The notes: a model not told the origin generated them from the sequence alone. DNA of 64,000 nucleotides from Bacteroidaceae bacterium (GCA_017534815.1 JAFXVS010000067.1:1-64000), one strand, 5' to 3'. Counted from the stretch's first letter, positions 44,359 to 54,227 are shown. A program made the numbers and translations.

Positions 44359-44377
44359 ATAGACCTTTTTACTTTAA

Positions 44378-45643
44378 TTATTCTTCAAATTCTGCCTTCA
44401 AAATGCGGAGCACATCGTCCACGGTGTCCTCTTCGAGGTCAGCCTTCTCAACGAGCATAGCACGTGGAGCACCCAGCACAGCCTTCGCCGTATCCAGACC
44501 GATACCCTTGATGGCGTCAATGATCCAAGGCTCGATTTCGTCTGTGAACTCATCCAGATAGATGTCCTCCTCGTCAGGCTCTTCACCGTTCAACTCGCGG
44601 AACACGTCGATGGTGTAGCCTGTCAGCATACTTGCCAACTTGATGTTGTCACCATTCTTACCAATAGCGAGGCTCACCTGATCGGGCTGCAGATACACCT
44701 CTGCCTTCTTCTTCTCCTCGTCGAGCGAGATGGAAGATACAGATGCAGGGTTGAGCGAACGCTGGATGAACAACTTGATGTTGCTCGTATAGTTGATAAC
44801 GTCAATGTTCTCATTGTGCAACTCACGCACGATGCCATGAATACGGCTACCCTTCACACCCACACAAGCTCCTACAGGGTCGATGCGTTCGTTGTAGCTC
44901 TCCACAGCAATCTTTGCACGTTCACCTGGGATACGGGCAATGCGCTGCACCGTGATGAGACCATCGTTGATTTCAGGCACTTCCTGTTCCAACAAACGGC
45001 GCAGGAACTCTGGAGAAGTACGTGAAAGAATGATCTTGGGGTTGTTGTTCAGGTTGTCCACACGAAGCACCACAGCACGGGCTGTCTCACCCTTGCGGAA
45101 GAAATCGCCTGGAATCTGTTCGCTCTTCGGCAGGAGCAGTTCATTGCCCTCATCGTCAAGCAGCAACATCTCACGCTTCCAAATCTGATACACCTCGCCG
45201 CTGACAATCTGACCCACCTTATCTACATACTTGTTGTAGAGGTTGTCATGCTCCAGATCAAGAATCTTGCTCGCCATCGTCTGACGCAACGTCAAGATGG
45301 CACGACGGCCAAACTTCGCGAACTCCACCTTCTCACTCACCTCTTCACCTACCTCGAAGTCCTTGTCAATCTGCTGAGCCTCTGACAAGCTGATTTCTGC
45401 ATTCTCGTTCTGCACCTCGCCATCTTCCACCACCACACGGTTGCGGTAGATTTCGAAGTCACCCTTGTCAGGGTTCACAATCACGTCAAAGTTCTCATCC
45501 GAACCATAAGTCTTCTGCAGCACGCTGCGGAAACTGTCCTCGATAACACTCACCAGAGTGGTTCTGTCAATGTTCTTGGTCTCCTTGAAGTCCTTAAAGG
45601 TATCAATCAAGTTGACACGTTCTGTTAATTTCTTTGTAGCCAT
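44378..45643 (-). CDS. nusA: Transcription termination/antitermination factor NusA
   Basis: 421 residues: N-terminal RNA polymerase-binding domain (~1-130), S1 domain (~135-200; GQIVSGEVYQIWKREMLLL), KH1 and KH2 (ERAKIAVESYNERIDPVGACVGVKGSRIHGIVREL; DQVSLAIGKNGDNIKLASMLTG), and a short acidic C-terminus (EEPDEEDIYLDEF...). It modulates pausing, termination and antitermination. It lies between rimP and infB, the conserved order. The 53-bp gap to rimP contains the post-stop palindrome. Confidence 0.97.
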   Translation of the reverse strand: MATKKLTERVNLIDTFKDFKETKNIDRTTLVSVIEDSFRSVLQKTYGSDENFDVIVNPDKGDFEIYRNRVVVEDGEVQNENAEISLSEAQQIDKDFEVGEEVSEKVEFAKFGRRAILTLRQTMASKILDLEHDNLYNKYVDKVGQIVSGEVYQIWKREMLLLDDEGNELLLPKSEQIPGDFFRKGETARAVVLRVDNLNNNPKIILSRTSPEFLRRLLEQEVPEINDGLITVQRIARIPGERAKIAVESYNERIDPVGACVGVKGSRIHGIVRELHNENIDVINYTSNIKLFIQRSLNPASVSSISLDEEKKKAEVYLQPDQVSLAIGKNGDNIKLASMLTGYTIDVFRELNGEEPDEEDIYLDEFTDEIEPWIIDAIKGIGLDTAKAVLGAPRAMLVEKADLEEDTVDDVLRILKAEFEE

Positions 45644-45678
45644 TATATTTATTTTTTGTTGTTTGAGCTTTGAAATAC

Positions 45679-45699
45679 GCCCAGCGCGTGGGCTGGTTA
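45679..45699 (-). repeat. Post-stop palindrome, copy A (after rimP)
   Basis: On the minus strand the rimP TAA is followed at once by CCAGCCCACGCGCTGGGC. The core GCCCA-CGCGC-TGGGC can form a 5-bp hairpin with a 5-nt loop. The same sequence follows the stop codons at 56774 and 57535. Confidence 0.75.
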
Positions 45700-46164
45700 T
45701 TTAAAATCTATGATATTCTTCACCCACTTCACATCCCCATAACCGAAGGCCTTGTCCACTTCCACCATCTGCGGACGCTTCTTCCCCTCCACTTTCTGCT
45801 TCTCCATCACCGTCACCACAAAGCCCTGCTCATCCGCACTCTTCATCGAGCCCTCCATCTTCTTGCCTTCAGCAGTCAGCAGTTCCACATCGTAGCCAAT
45901 GGAGTTCACATACTGCTGCAACACCTTGAACGGCTGTCCGATGCCAGCCGAACCCACTTCCAGTTCGAAGTCTTCCACATCGCGGTCGAAGTGATCCTCA
46001 ATGAAACGGCTCAGTTCGCAGCAGTCCTCAATCCACACGCCATCCTTGTGGTCAATCTCCACAGTGATTTTGTTCTGATCGTCCACTGTTGCATCCACCA
46101 AGAAATACTCTTTGCCCTCCAACCATTCGAGAGCCAAGTCCTTCACTTTTTGTTTGTCAATCAT
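45697..46164 (-). CDS. rimP: Ribosome maturation factor RimP
   Basis: 155 residues, two-domain RimP: N-terminal LEGKEYFLVDATVDDQNKITVEIDHKDGVWIEDC and DFELEVGSAGIGQPFKV, then an SH3-like C-terminal domain. It helps 30S maturation. First gene of the rimP-nusA-infB-cvpA-suf-ribF cluster, with a full promoter 70 bp upstream. Confidence 0.93.
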   Translation of the reverse strand: MIDKQKVKDLALEWLEGKEYFLVDATVDDQNKITVEIDHKDGVWIEDCCELSRFIEDHFDRDVEDFELEVGSAGIGQPFKVLQQYVNSIGYDVELLTAEGKKMEGSMKSADEQGFVVTVMEKQKVEGKKRPQMVEVDKAFGYGDVKWVKNIIDFK

Positions 46165-46234
46165 TCTCTTAATTTCACTAATATTCTTACAAAAGCAAGA
46201 GGGAACTCTGCAGTCCCCTCATTCATTTCGCTTG

Positions 46235-46266
46235 CAAAGGTACGACCTTTTCTCCACTCTGCCAAA
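46235..46266 (-). promoter_or_regulatory. Promoter of the rimP-nusA-infB cluster
   Basis: On the minus strand TTTG (46266-46263), 20-nt spacer, TACCTTTG (46242-46235), giving a leader of about 65 nt with a small GGGA...TCCC inverted repeat (46200-46218). Confidence 0.75.
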
Positions 46267-46409
46267 TTTCTTTCCACATATTTTATTATTTGGCAACTTT
46301 TTCAGACAAATACATGGATTTTGAGCGAATGCGGCCATCACGTCCGAACATAATTGAGGAGTTTATCGTTTTTTCTCTGAAAAAATTTGGCGGATTCGAA
46401 GAAAAGAAC

Positions 46410-46417
46410 TAACTTTG
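46410..46417 (+). promoter_or_regulatory. -7 box of the TrmH-family methyltransferase gene
   Basis: TAACTTTG, 22-31 nt before the two candidate starts (GTG 46440, ATG 46449). Confidence 0.55.
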
Positions 46418-46448
46418 TATTTCATAAGAACTTGAAAGTGTGAAAGGC

Positions 46449-47225
46449 ATGGTGATTTCGAGTGTACAAAACCCACATGTGAAGGCAGTGCTGGCATTGC
46501 AGCAGAAGTCGGCTGAGAGAAGGCGGACAGGACTATTTGTCGTGGAGGGAAGACGGGAGTTGGAACATTGTGTGGAGATGGGGTTGGAGGTGAAGGAAGT
46601 GTATGTATGCAGGGAGATTGCTAAAGAGATGGAGGGGATGAACGTGACGGAGGTGACGAAGGATGTGTATGAAAAGATGGCGTATCGAGGAGGAACGGAG
46701 GGGGTGATGGCCGTAGTGAAGAGTGAGGAGAAACGGTTAGAGGATTTGGAACTGAGGGAGAACCCGTTGATTGTGGTGGTGGAACGAGTGGAGAAGCCTG
46801 GAAACTTGGGAGCGATTCTGCGAAGTGCAGATGCGGCTGGAGCGGATGCTGTGGTGGTGTGCGACCCTTTGACGGACTTGTGGAATCCAAATCTGATCAG
46901 GAGTTCGATTGGTGCAGCCTTCACAGTACCATGTGTGGCATGTGGAAGTGAGGAGTGCATCCAGTTTTTGAAAACACGTGGCATTCAGATTCTGACGGCG
47001 CAGTTGCAGGATTCGGAGCTGTATTACGATACGGACATGAGACGTGGAACGGCGATTGTGATGGGAACAGAGGCCACAGGGCTGACGGACGTGTGGAGGC
47101 AGGCTGCTGATGCGCATATCAGGATTCCGATGCTGGGACGGCTGGATTCGCTGAATGTCAGTGTGAGCGCAGCCATCTTACTATACGAAGCGGTGAGACA
47201 ACGAAGTGGAACACGGGAGGGTTGA
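46449..47225 (+). CDS. TrmH/SpoU-family RNA 2'-O-methyltransferase
   Basis: 258 residues from the ATG at 46449 (a GTG at 46440 would add three). N-terminal substrate-binding domain (SVQNPHVKAVLALQQKSAERRRTGLFVVEGRRELEH) and C-terminal SPOUT knot: VVVERVEKPGNLGAILRSADAAGADAV (motif 1), IVMGTEATGLTD (motif 2) and IPMLGRLDSLNVSVSAAILLYEAVRQR (motif 3). It methylates rRNA or tRNA ribose with S-adenosylmethionine; which nucleotide cannot be read. Confidence 0.93.
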   Translation: MVISSVQNPHVKAVLALQQKSAERRRTGLFVVEGRRELEHCVEMGLEVKEVYVCREIAKEMEGMNVTEVTKDVYEKMAYRGGTEGVMAVVKSEEKRLEDLELRENPLIVVVERVEKPGNLGAILRSADAAGADAVVVCDPLTDLWNPNLIRSSIGAAFTVPCVACGSEECIQFLKTRGIQILTAQLQDSELYYDTDMRRGTAIVMGTEATGLTDVWRQAADAHIRIPMLGRLDSLNVSVSAAILLYEAVRQRSGTREG

Positions 47226-47279
47226 GTGGAAATGAAATAATATGAAAATTTGATAATCTTAAAGAATATGATAGGAAAC

Positions 47280-49676
47280 ATGAGAAAAGCAATTCTGTTT
47301 TGCGCGATGATGATATCGGTGATGATGATCAATGCTCAAGATGAGTACTTCATCAAGACTTACGGAATAACCGATGATCTGAAGGTGCGTGGCGGCACAT
47401 GTATCACACAAATCAATGGCTTCATTTGGATTGGCACGTCAACGGGATTCTTTGCGTTCGACGGCAATCACGTACACCCTTACACGATTCCTGATGAGGA
47501 GGGGCTGGGTGGATACTATGGTCGCGTGGTGTCGTTGGAAAGATCGACTGACCAGAACCTGTGGATTGGTACGAGGAAAGGTATTTATGTGTTTGAGATG
47601 ATTGTCGAGCAGATCCATCGTTTTGAGGCGAAAGGTTTGCCAGAACACCCTGATGTGCGTGTCATCAAATTCGACGAAGAGGGCTATTTGTGGAGCATCA
47701 TGAATGGCAAAGCCTATCGCATTGATGTGAATAAGAAGACGGCTGAGTGTATTGGCAACGGTGTGATGACACCCATTTGTATGACGATCGCCAAAGATGG
47801 CACAGTGTGGTTTTCTGATAATAATGCCGTGCTGTATCGATATGATGCATCCACCCGTCGTCTGCGTTCCTACGATGCAAAGCCTGAAGGCGTGGATCAT
47901 GTGACGCACACGGTGAGTATTACGGAAATGAGAAACGGCAAATTGGCTGTGGCGACCTACAAGAACGGCGTGTTCTTGTTCTCGCCTAAAGATTGCACCT
48001 CAAAGATGCTGATGACACTTGATGACGAGGGATTCCCCATTGTCGCACACACCTCCATCACCCCTACAGGTGACGAGCTATGGGTGGGTACAGAACATGG
48101 TGTGGTCATCTACCGTATGAGAGATGGGCACATCAGCGGAATCCACCAATCACGTTCATCTGTCAATTCGCTGTCGGACAATGCCGTACACACTTTGTTC
48201 TTAGATGAGGAAGATGGTGTGTGGGCAGGCACTTTCTTTGGCGGTATGAACCGCATCAGCCTCTCGCCCCATAACTTTGCTGTTTTCACGCCAGAGATCA
48301 ATCCCAATTCTATAGATGTGTTCCGCGAGTTGTGCGAGGACAACGACGGTCATTTGTGGGCAGGTAGTGAAGATGGCGGCCTATACATGGTGGACAGAGA
48401 AAATGGTGTGCTACACAAGTCCTCCATCAATTGGGGAGGCGAGGATCCTCCGTTCAACATCCAGTCGCTGATGATGGTGGGTGATGATCTTTGGATATCG
48501 AGCATCACCAATGGCATCTACGTGGTGGACACCAAAGCCATGAAGATGCTCCACCGCTACAGAAAGACCAATCAGGCTGAACGAGGAGGCTTGATTAGTG
48601 GCATCACCATGTGTCAACAGGACGGAACCATCTTCGTGGGTTCATCAACAGGCGTTTACACCTTCGACAAAGAGGAAGAGGCTTTCATCATGATGCCTGA
48701 GTTGACCAACACCTATGCCCATCACCTCTATGCCGACCAGCAAGGCACGGTATGGGTGACGACCTTCGACAAGGGTCTTTGGAAAATCCAAAAGAAAAAC
48801 GGGCAGTGGAAAGCTGAACGGACGAAGTTTGCTTATCCTTGCACCACGGTCATCATGCAGGACTCGAAGGGTACCTACTGGGTGGGCACCGACCTTCATG
48901 GATTGGTTTCCTATAATGACAAGACTGGCGAGACGAGACAACAACAAGAATCGGAGGGTTTGCAGCATGAGACGGTGACGAACATCTTGGAAGACATGCA
49001 CCACCGCTTGTGGATCAGCACATTCAACGGCTTGTACAGTTACAACCTCAACAAGAGGATTGTCAACCACATGACGACGGCAAACGGTCTTCCTTCCAGC
49101 TACCTCAACTATTCATCAGGCTATATCGACAAGGACGGTTACATCTATCTCGGCTCCTACAAAGGACTGGTTTGTTTCACTCCCACATCGTTCGTTCTGT
49201 CGAAAGAGCGGCTGAAGCCCTACTTCCTCAATCTCTATGTGAACGGCGAGCACATCACGCCTAACGACGGGTCAGGTATTCTGGATCAGACACTGTTCCA
49301 AACCAAGGAACTGAAGTTGACACGCGACCAAAACACCTTCACCATCTTGTATGCCGTTCCTTCTTATCGAAGCGGAGAAATCGTGTGGTATCGCTATCGT
49401 CTGAATCCTGACGAACCTTGGATCGTGACAGACAACGCGCAACCCATCCAGTTGTCGAACCTTTCGACAGGCACCTACAAAATCACCCTGCAAGCCAGTT
49501 ACAACCCTGAACGCTGGGAAGGCGAAGCGGCTGTTCTGGTGGTCAAGGTGGCCAGCCCCGTAGCACTGAGTGTTGGTGCATTCATTTTCTATGGATTGAT
49601 GGTGATTGGCATTGTCATCTTGGTGATGTGGTTGATCAAGAAGAAGGAAATCAAGAAGTTGAAGAGAGCAGGATGA
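47280..49676 (+). CDS. Propeller sensor protein ending at the membrane (HTCS sensor half)
   Basis: About 798 residues from the ATG at 47280, which gives signal peptide MRKAILFCAMMISVMMINAQ (ATG 47268 also possible). The mature part is the sensor of a hybrid two-component regulator: repeated propeller blades (ITQINGFIWIGTSTGFFAFD, EDMHHRLWISTFNGLYSYN, DKDGYIYLGSYKGLVCF) and a Y_Y_Y domain (~690-780; LKLTRDQNTFTILYAVPSYR), then one transmembrane helix (~765-790). The protein stops ~12 residues after it (KKKEIKKLKRAG); kinase, receiver and HTH are absent. The stop overlaps the M6 protease start (ATGA). It may act with a partner in trans. Confidence 0.8.
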   Translation: MRKAILFCAMMISVMMINAQDEYFIKTYGITDDLKVRGGTCITQINGFIWIGTSTGFFAFDGNHVHPYTIPDEEGLGGYYGRVVSLERSTDQNLWIGTRKGIYVFEMIVEQIHRFEAKGLPEHPDVRVIKFDEEGYLWSIMNGKAYRIDVNKKTAECIGNGVMTPICMTIAKDGTVWFSDNNAVLYRYDASTRRLRSYDAKPEGVDHVTHTVSITEMRNGKLAVATYKNGVFLFSPKDCTSKMLMTLDDEGFPIVAHTSITPTGDELWVGTEHGVVIYRMRDGHISGIHQSRSSVNSLSDNAVHTLFLDEEDGVWAGTFFGGMNRISLSPHNFAVFTPEINPNSIDVFRELCEDNDGHLWAGSEDGGLYMVDRENGVLHKSSINWGGEDPPFNIQSLMMVGDDLWISSITNGIYVVDTKAMKMLHRYRKTNQAERGGLISGITMCQQDGTIFVGSSTGVYTFDKEEEAFIMMPELTNTYAHHLYADQQGTVWVTTFDKGLWKIQKKNGQWKAERTKFAYPCTTVIMQDSKGTYWVGTDLHGLVSYNDKTGETRQQQESEGLQHETVTNILEDMHHRLWISTFNGLYSYNLNKRIVNHMTTANGLPSSYLNYSSGYIDKDGYIYLGSYKGLVCFTPTSFVLSKERLKPYFLNLYVNGEHITPNDGSGILDQTLFQTKELKLTRDQNTFTILYAVPSYRSGEIVWYRYRLNPDEPWIVTDNAQPIQLSNLSTGTYKITLQASYNPERWEGEAAVLVVKVASPVALSVGAFIFYGLMVIGIVILVMWLIKKKEIKKLKRAG

Positions 49677-51208
49677 TTAAAGCAGGAATATGGATGATGC
49701 TCCTGTTGATGTCCACGCTGAACGCAAGGGCACAAGGAGCATTTTGGCAACGGCGCGGACACATTGAGAATGTGACTGAAACGTACCCGTCATCTTCGAA
49801 CGAAGACATCAGGAAAGTCGGCTCCACTGCCACTGCACCACTGACGTGCATGGGGTCGCCCAAAGTGCCGGTGATTCTGGTGCAGTTCTCTGACCTGTCC
49901 TTCCAAGTAGGCAAGAACGATGAGAAAGTAAAAGCGATTTATCAAGACTGCTTCAACGCAAGAGAGGGCATGCAGCCCTCTTCCAACACTTGCTCTGTCA
50001 GGGAATACTTTCGCATTAACTCTGACGGGCTGTTCACCCCAACATTTGACGTCATTGGTCCCGTGACGCTGTCCAAGAGTTACACCTATTATGGTGAGGA
50101 TGACAGATGGGGAAGTAAGGACATCCATATCACCGAACTCTATCAGGAGGCCTGCAAAAAGGTTCAAGCTCAAGGCAATACCAATTGGAGCCAATACGAC
50201 AACAATCAAGATGGGAAGGTCGACATTGTTTTCTTCATCTATGCAGGACAGGGGCAGAATCAGGATGGCGCACCCAAAAACGCCATCTGGCCGAAGGAAA
50301 GTTCCTCTTCCCTCGTCGTGAAAAATGGCAGTTCATCCGTCACGTTCGCTGGCTATGGCTGTTCCAGTGAGATGCTATTTGACGAGATGGACGGCATCGG
50401 CAGTTGCATCCACGAGTTGTGTCACGGGATGGGTCTGCCTGACTTCTACGACACCAACAATGTAGCCTATGGCTTGGACTACTGGGACATCATGGATGCA
50501 GGATGCTTCAAAATGGGAGGGCGGATGCCCGTCGAACTCTCTGCCTACGAACGGGATTTCTTTGGCTGGAGGAAGCTGGTGGAGTTAGACCCTGACGAAA
50601 CCTACAGCCTGACCCTTCAGCCTATGGAGAAAGGAGGAGTGGGCTACAAGGTGATGAACAAGGCCAATCTCAACGAGTACTTCATTTTGGAGAATCGGCA
50701 GAACATCGGCTTGGACATGTATCTCGGATGGCAAATCGATTATCAGCAATGGATCTACGGCAAGAATCATGGATTGATGATCACCCATGTGGACTACAAC
50801 GCCACCTCTTGGAAAAGCAACAGCGTCAACACCAGCAGATCTCATCAACGTATCACGTTGGTTCCGGCCGACAGCGAACTGATTCCAGCCCTCAAGCAGG
50901 ATGACAGCCAGACCGCTGAGGAATGGGCTGACGCTTGGGCACGTTCGCAACACGGCGACCTCTACCCAAGCGACAACAACGTCACAGAAATGTCTTCATA
51001 CAGCGTCTTTAGAGGAGGTACGCTGAATCAGACCATCGACAATATCGTGGAACATCAGAATGGTGTCATCACCTTAGACATCAATGGCGGGAACCCTGAA
51101 GGGCTCAAAGAACCAGATGTACCAGAAATCGCTAAGGCAACTTCGTCGGGTCTGCCGCTGTATAGTTGTCCATCCGCAAATGATAGTTCATCACTTGCTC
51201 TAAGGTGA
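49673..51208 (+). CDS. Secreted M6-family metalloprotease
   Basis: 511 residues from the ATG at 49673, which overlaps the preceding stop by 4 bp and gives signal peptide MIKAGIWMMLLLMSTLNARAQ. Immune inhibitor A-like M6 domain: DIVFFIYAGQGQNQDGAPKNAIWP, zinc site HELCHGMGLPDFYD (HExxHxxGxxD), then YWDIMDAGCF (Met-turn region) and the Ca-binding-like DYNQWIYG area. The last ~25 residues run antisense into the GH67 gene (77-bp overlap) and look accidental, so the original C-terminus may be lost. It probably digests extracellular or host protein. Co-translated with the propeller sensor. Confidence 0.87.
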   Translation: MIKAGIWMMLLLMSTLNARAQGAFWQRRGHIENVTETYPSSSNEDIRKVGSTATAPLTCMGSPKVPVILVQFSDLSFQVGKNDEKVKAIYQDCFNAREGMQPSSNTCSVREYFRINSDGLFTPTFDVIGPVTLSKSYTYYGEDDRWGSKDIHITELYQEACKKVQAQGNTNWSQYDNNQDGKVDIVFFIYAGQGQNQDGAPKNAIWPKESSSSLVVKNGSSSVTFAGYGCSSEMLFDEMDGIGSCIHELCHGMGLPDFYDTNNVAYGLDYWDIMDAGCFKMGGRMPVELSAYERDFFGWRKLVELDPDETYSLTLQPMEKGGVGYKVMNKANLNEYFILENRQNIGLDMYLGWQIDYQQWIYGKNHGLMITHVDYNATSWKSNSVNTSRSHQRITLVPADSELIPALKQDDSQTAEEWADAWARSQHGDLYPSDNNVTEMSSYSVFRGGTLNQTIDNIVEHQNGVITLDINGGNPEGLKEPDVPEIAKATSSGLPLYSCPSANDSSSLALR

Positions 51209-52925
51209 AGTGGAAGGCTGGGCTGTCAGGTGGCAGAGGTCGATGGGAGAAGGTCTGGAAATACAGCAGACAAGCATCGCGCCACCATTGGGCGTCTTTG
51301 GCCTGACGCTGGAAACGCCACAGCTGCTCCTCATATTGCTCAGCAGGCACATAGGGCTTCATCGCTTCCCAAGTCTTCACAAATTCATTGGCCTGACGCA
51401 CACCGCGATCATAAGTGTAGCAAAGGTTGTCCCAAAGGGAAAGCCCGTTGCTCATCGTCTCATCCCAACCCACATGGTGGAACCACAGAATGAGGTTCTC
51501 AGGACAAGTTCCTATATTATTATATAATGTACGCAAAGGCTCTGGGTATTGACTCACATTGTTGGAGCCTGCAGTACCTGCCAGACAAGGTTCTTCGTGA
51601 TCAGAGCGGTTGAAACCAATGCCGATGGTATCTACACGATGATAGAAGCGTGGCAACCAATCCTCACGAGACCCACGAGGAGCATACCAAGGCTCTGGAC
51701 CATAGTGGTGACCTCCTGCGAAGATATGGTGCAGTCCGAGCGGCATCATGTAATCCACCACAGCCTCACGACTCTTCAGCAGAAGTTGGGTCATCGGACG
51801 GATGAAATCCTGATTGTTTGTCTTGTAATAATCGCTCAAGAAGTCCTGGGCAATGGTCTTGGAAGACACATTCACATCATTGGCCAATCGGCCAAAAGCA
51901 TACCAGTTGGCCATCGCCAGGTCATTGGCCGTCCAGTTGGGACTGTCACCGATGTTGGCGACACCAGCCATACCCACCAAATTGGGCATATTGGGTTCCG
52001 TCCTGTTCAGCGTATCGAAGAACTCACGCCACATGGGAGCCAAGAAACAAGTATGGATGCTCTCACCCGTGTATTCCTGAGTAATCTGGAACTCCACCAT
52101 CATCTTCGTCTTCTTCAGGCCAAAGAAGAGGGGCGATACAGGTTCACGAGGTTGGAAATCAACTGGACCATTCTTGATTTGGATGATGACGTTGTCAGCG
52201 AACTGTCCATCAAAATGGATAAACTCTTCGTACGCCTGATTGGCACGGTCACCCTCATAAGCACGTTGAGCAGGTGTCTTCTGAACATCACCTGGTCCCT
52301 TGGCTGAATAGACGAATGCACGCCACATCACAATGCCACCATAAGGTTTCAGGGCATTGGCCAACATATTGGCGCCATCCACATGCGTACGTCCGTAGTC
52401 CATCGGACCAGGCTCACCCTCGCTGTTGGCCTTCACAAGGAAACCACCAAAATCAGGGATGAGCTGATAGATTTCCTTTACTTTCTTCTGCCACCACTGA
52501 GGCACCCTTGCATCTAATGGGTCAGCCGTATCGAGGTCGCCCAATGCTTTGGGAGAAGCAAAATTGACAGAAAGATAGACCTTGATGCCATAAGGACGCA
52601 GCACATCCGCAATCTTGGCGGTCTTCTTCAGCATATCCGAAGAAAGCGCGATAGGCTTGGCATTCACGTTGTTGAGCACCGTACCATTGATGCCATACGC
52701 TTTGTTGATGCCTCCGTACTCCTCATACCGCTCTTTCAGCGCCTTAGGCATGGAACCCTTACCAGCAGGAATCTCTTCCCACTTCCAGATGGAACGTCCG
52801 GCAAACCCTCTTTCCACAGTACCATTAGGATTGTCCCAATGGTTGAGCAGACGCAGTTCGAATGTTTGTCCCCAAGCCAAGCAGCACACTGCCAGCATCA
52901 GGAAGGTGAAAATGGTCTTTTTCAT
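51132..52925 (-). CDS. Secreted GH67 alpha-glucuronidase lacking the N-terminal domain
   Basis: 597 residues with signal peptide MKKTIFTFLMLAVCCLAWGQ. Catalytic-domain motifs of GH67: LLNHWDNPNGTVERGFAGRSIW (starting at ~26), FLVKANSEGEPGPMDYGRTH, WRAFVYS, IIQIKNGPVDFQPREP, EFQITQEYTG, GMAGVANIGDSPNWTANDLAMANWYAFGRLA, and the C-terminal WFHHVGWDETM region. It removes 4-O-methyl-glucuronic acid from xylo-oligosaccharides. In usual GH67 about 100 or more residues of a small N-terminal domain come before the NHWDN motif; here it follows the signal peptide directly. It is 27 bp behind ugd. Confidence 0.88.
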   Translation of the reverse strand: MKKTIFTFLMLAVCCLAWGQTFELRLLNHWDNPNGTVERGFAGRSIWKWEEIPAGKGSMPKALKERYEEYGGINKAYGINGTVLNNVNAKPIALSSDMLKKTAKIADVLRPYGIKVYLSVNFASPKALGDLDTADPLDARVPQWWQKKVKEIYQLIPDFGGFLVKANSEGEPGPMDYGRTHVDGANMLANALKPYGGIVMWRAFVYSAKGPGDVQKTPAQRAYEGDRANQAYEEFIHFDGQFADNVIIQIKNGPVDFQPREPVSPLFFGLKKTKMMVEFQITQEYTGESIHTCFLAPMWREFFDTLNRTEPNMPNLVGMAGVANIGDSPNWTANDLAMANWYAFGRLANDVNVSSKTIAQDFLSDYYKTNNQDFIRPMTQLLLKSREAVVDYMMPLGLHHIFAGGHHYGPEPWYAPRGSREDWLPRFYHRVDTIGIGFNRSDHEEPCLAGTAGSNNVSQYPEPLRTLYNNIGTCPENLILWFHHVGWDETMSNGLSLWDNLCYTYDRGVRQANEFVKTWEAMKPYVPAEQYEEQLWRFQRQAKDAQWWRDACLLYFQTFSHRPLPPDSPAFHFTLEQVMNYHLRMDNYTAADPTKLP

Positions 52926-52952
52926 CTTTTCGTGTTTCTTTCTATGTGAATG

Positions 52953-54227
52953 TTAGTCACGACGGAATATGTCGCGTGTATATACTTTCTCCTGAACATC
53001 GTCCAGACAAGTGTCGTAGCGGTTGGCGATGATGGCCTGTGACTGCTCCTTGAACTTGGCAAGGTCGTTGACCACCTTCGAGCCAAAGAAGGTCGTGCCG
53101 TCTTCCAAGGTCGGTTCGTAGATGATGACCTGCGCACCCTTCGCCTTGATACGCTTCATGATACCCTGAATGGAGGACTGGCGGAAATTGTCCGAATTGC
53201 TCTTCATCGTCAGACGGAACACACCAATGACCACATCCTTTTCGATGGCCTGATTCCAGCGGATACGGTTGGAATAGCTGTAGTAGCCTGCCATCTGCAA
53301 TACACGGTCGGCAATGAAATCCTTTCTCGTACGATTGCTCTCCACGATGGCAGTCATCATCTGCTGAGGCACATCCTGATAATTGGCCAACAACTGCTTC
53401 GTGTCTTTCGGCAGGCAGTAACCGCCATAACCAAAGGATGGGTTGTTGTAGTGTGTGCCGATACGTGGGTCAAGACCCACACCCTGAATGATGGCCTGAG
53501 CGTCCAGTCCCTTCACTTCTGCATAGGTGTCGAGTTCGTTGAAGTAGCTCACACGCAATGCCAGATAGGTGTTGGCAAAGAGTTTCACGGCTTCTGCCTC
53601 AGTCAAGCCCATGTGGAGCACATCTATATTTTCTTTGATGGCGCCTTCCTGCAAGAGTGCCGCAAATGTGTTGGCGGCCTCATTCAGTTCCTTTGCATAC
53701 TTCACCTCAATGCGCTTGGGTGAACCCACAATGATGCGTGAAGGATAGAGGTTATCGTAAAGTGCTTTGCTTTCACGCAGGAATTCAGGTGAGAAGAGCA
53801 GCTTCATCGCATAGCCATATTTGTTGTACAGTCCTTCGGTATAGCCTACAGGAATGGTCGATTTGATGACCATCACGGCATCTGGATTTACCTCCAAAAC
53901 CAAGTCAATGACTTCCTCCACATGGGAAGTGTCGAAATAGTTCTTCACGGGGTCATAGTTGGTCGGTGCCGCAATCACTACAAAGTCGGCATCAGCATAC
54001 GCCTTACGACCATCGAGGGTGGCCGTCAGGTTCAACTCCTTCTCCGCCAAAAATTTCTCAATATACTCGTCTTGAATGGGTGACTTCTTCTGGTTGATTA
54101 AATCGACCTTCTCTGGAATCACATCTACAGCAGTCACCTGATGGTGCTGCGCCAACAAAGTAGCAATACTCAGACCCACATAACCAGTTCCGGCCACTGC
54201 CACTTGAATGTCCTTAAAATCTCTCAT
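52953..54227 (-). CDS. ugd: UDP-glucose/UDP-sugar 6-dehydrogenase
   Basis: 424 residues. N-terminal Rossmann domain ([19 protein letters not shown]), [47 protein letters not shown], and the catalytic cysteine loop [14 protein letters not shown]. It oxidises UDP-glucose to UDP-glucuronate with two NAD+, feeding capsule or exopolysaccharide precursors. It sits between a regulator gene (40 bp upstream) and the GH67 gene (27 bp downstream), both linked to glucuronate biology. Confidence 0.93.
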   Translation of the reverse strand: MRDFKDIQVAVAGTGYVGLSIATLLAQHHQVTAVDVIPEKVDLINQKKSPIQDEYIEKFLAEKELNLTATLDGRKAYADADFVVIAAPTNYDPVKNYFDTSHVEEVIDLVLEVNPDAVMVIKSTIPVGYTEGLYNKYGYAMKLLFSPEFLRESKALYDNLYPSRIIVGSPKRIEVKYAKELNEAANTFAALLQEGAIKENIDVLHMGLTEAEAVKLFANTYLALRVSYFNELDTYAEVKGLDAQAIIQGVGLDPRIGTHYNNPSFGYGGYCLPKDTKQLLANYQDVPQQMMTAIVESNRTRKDFIADRVLQMAGYYSYSNRIRWNQAIEKDVVIGVFRLTMKSNSDNFRQSSIQGIMKRIKAKGAQVIIYEPTLEDGTTFFGSKVVNDLAKFKEQSQAIIANRYDTCLDDVQEKVYTRDIFRRD

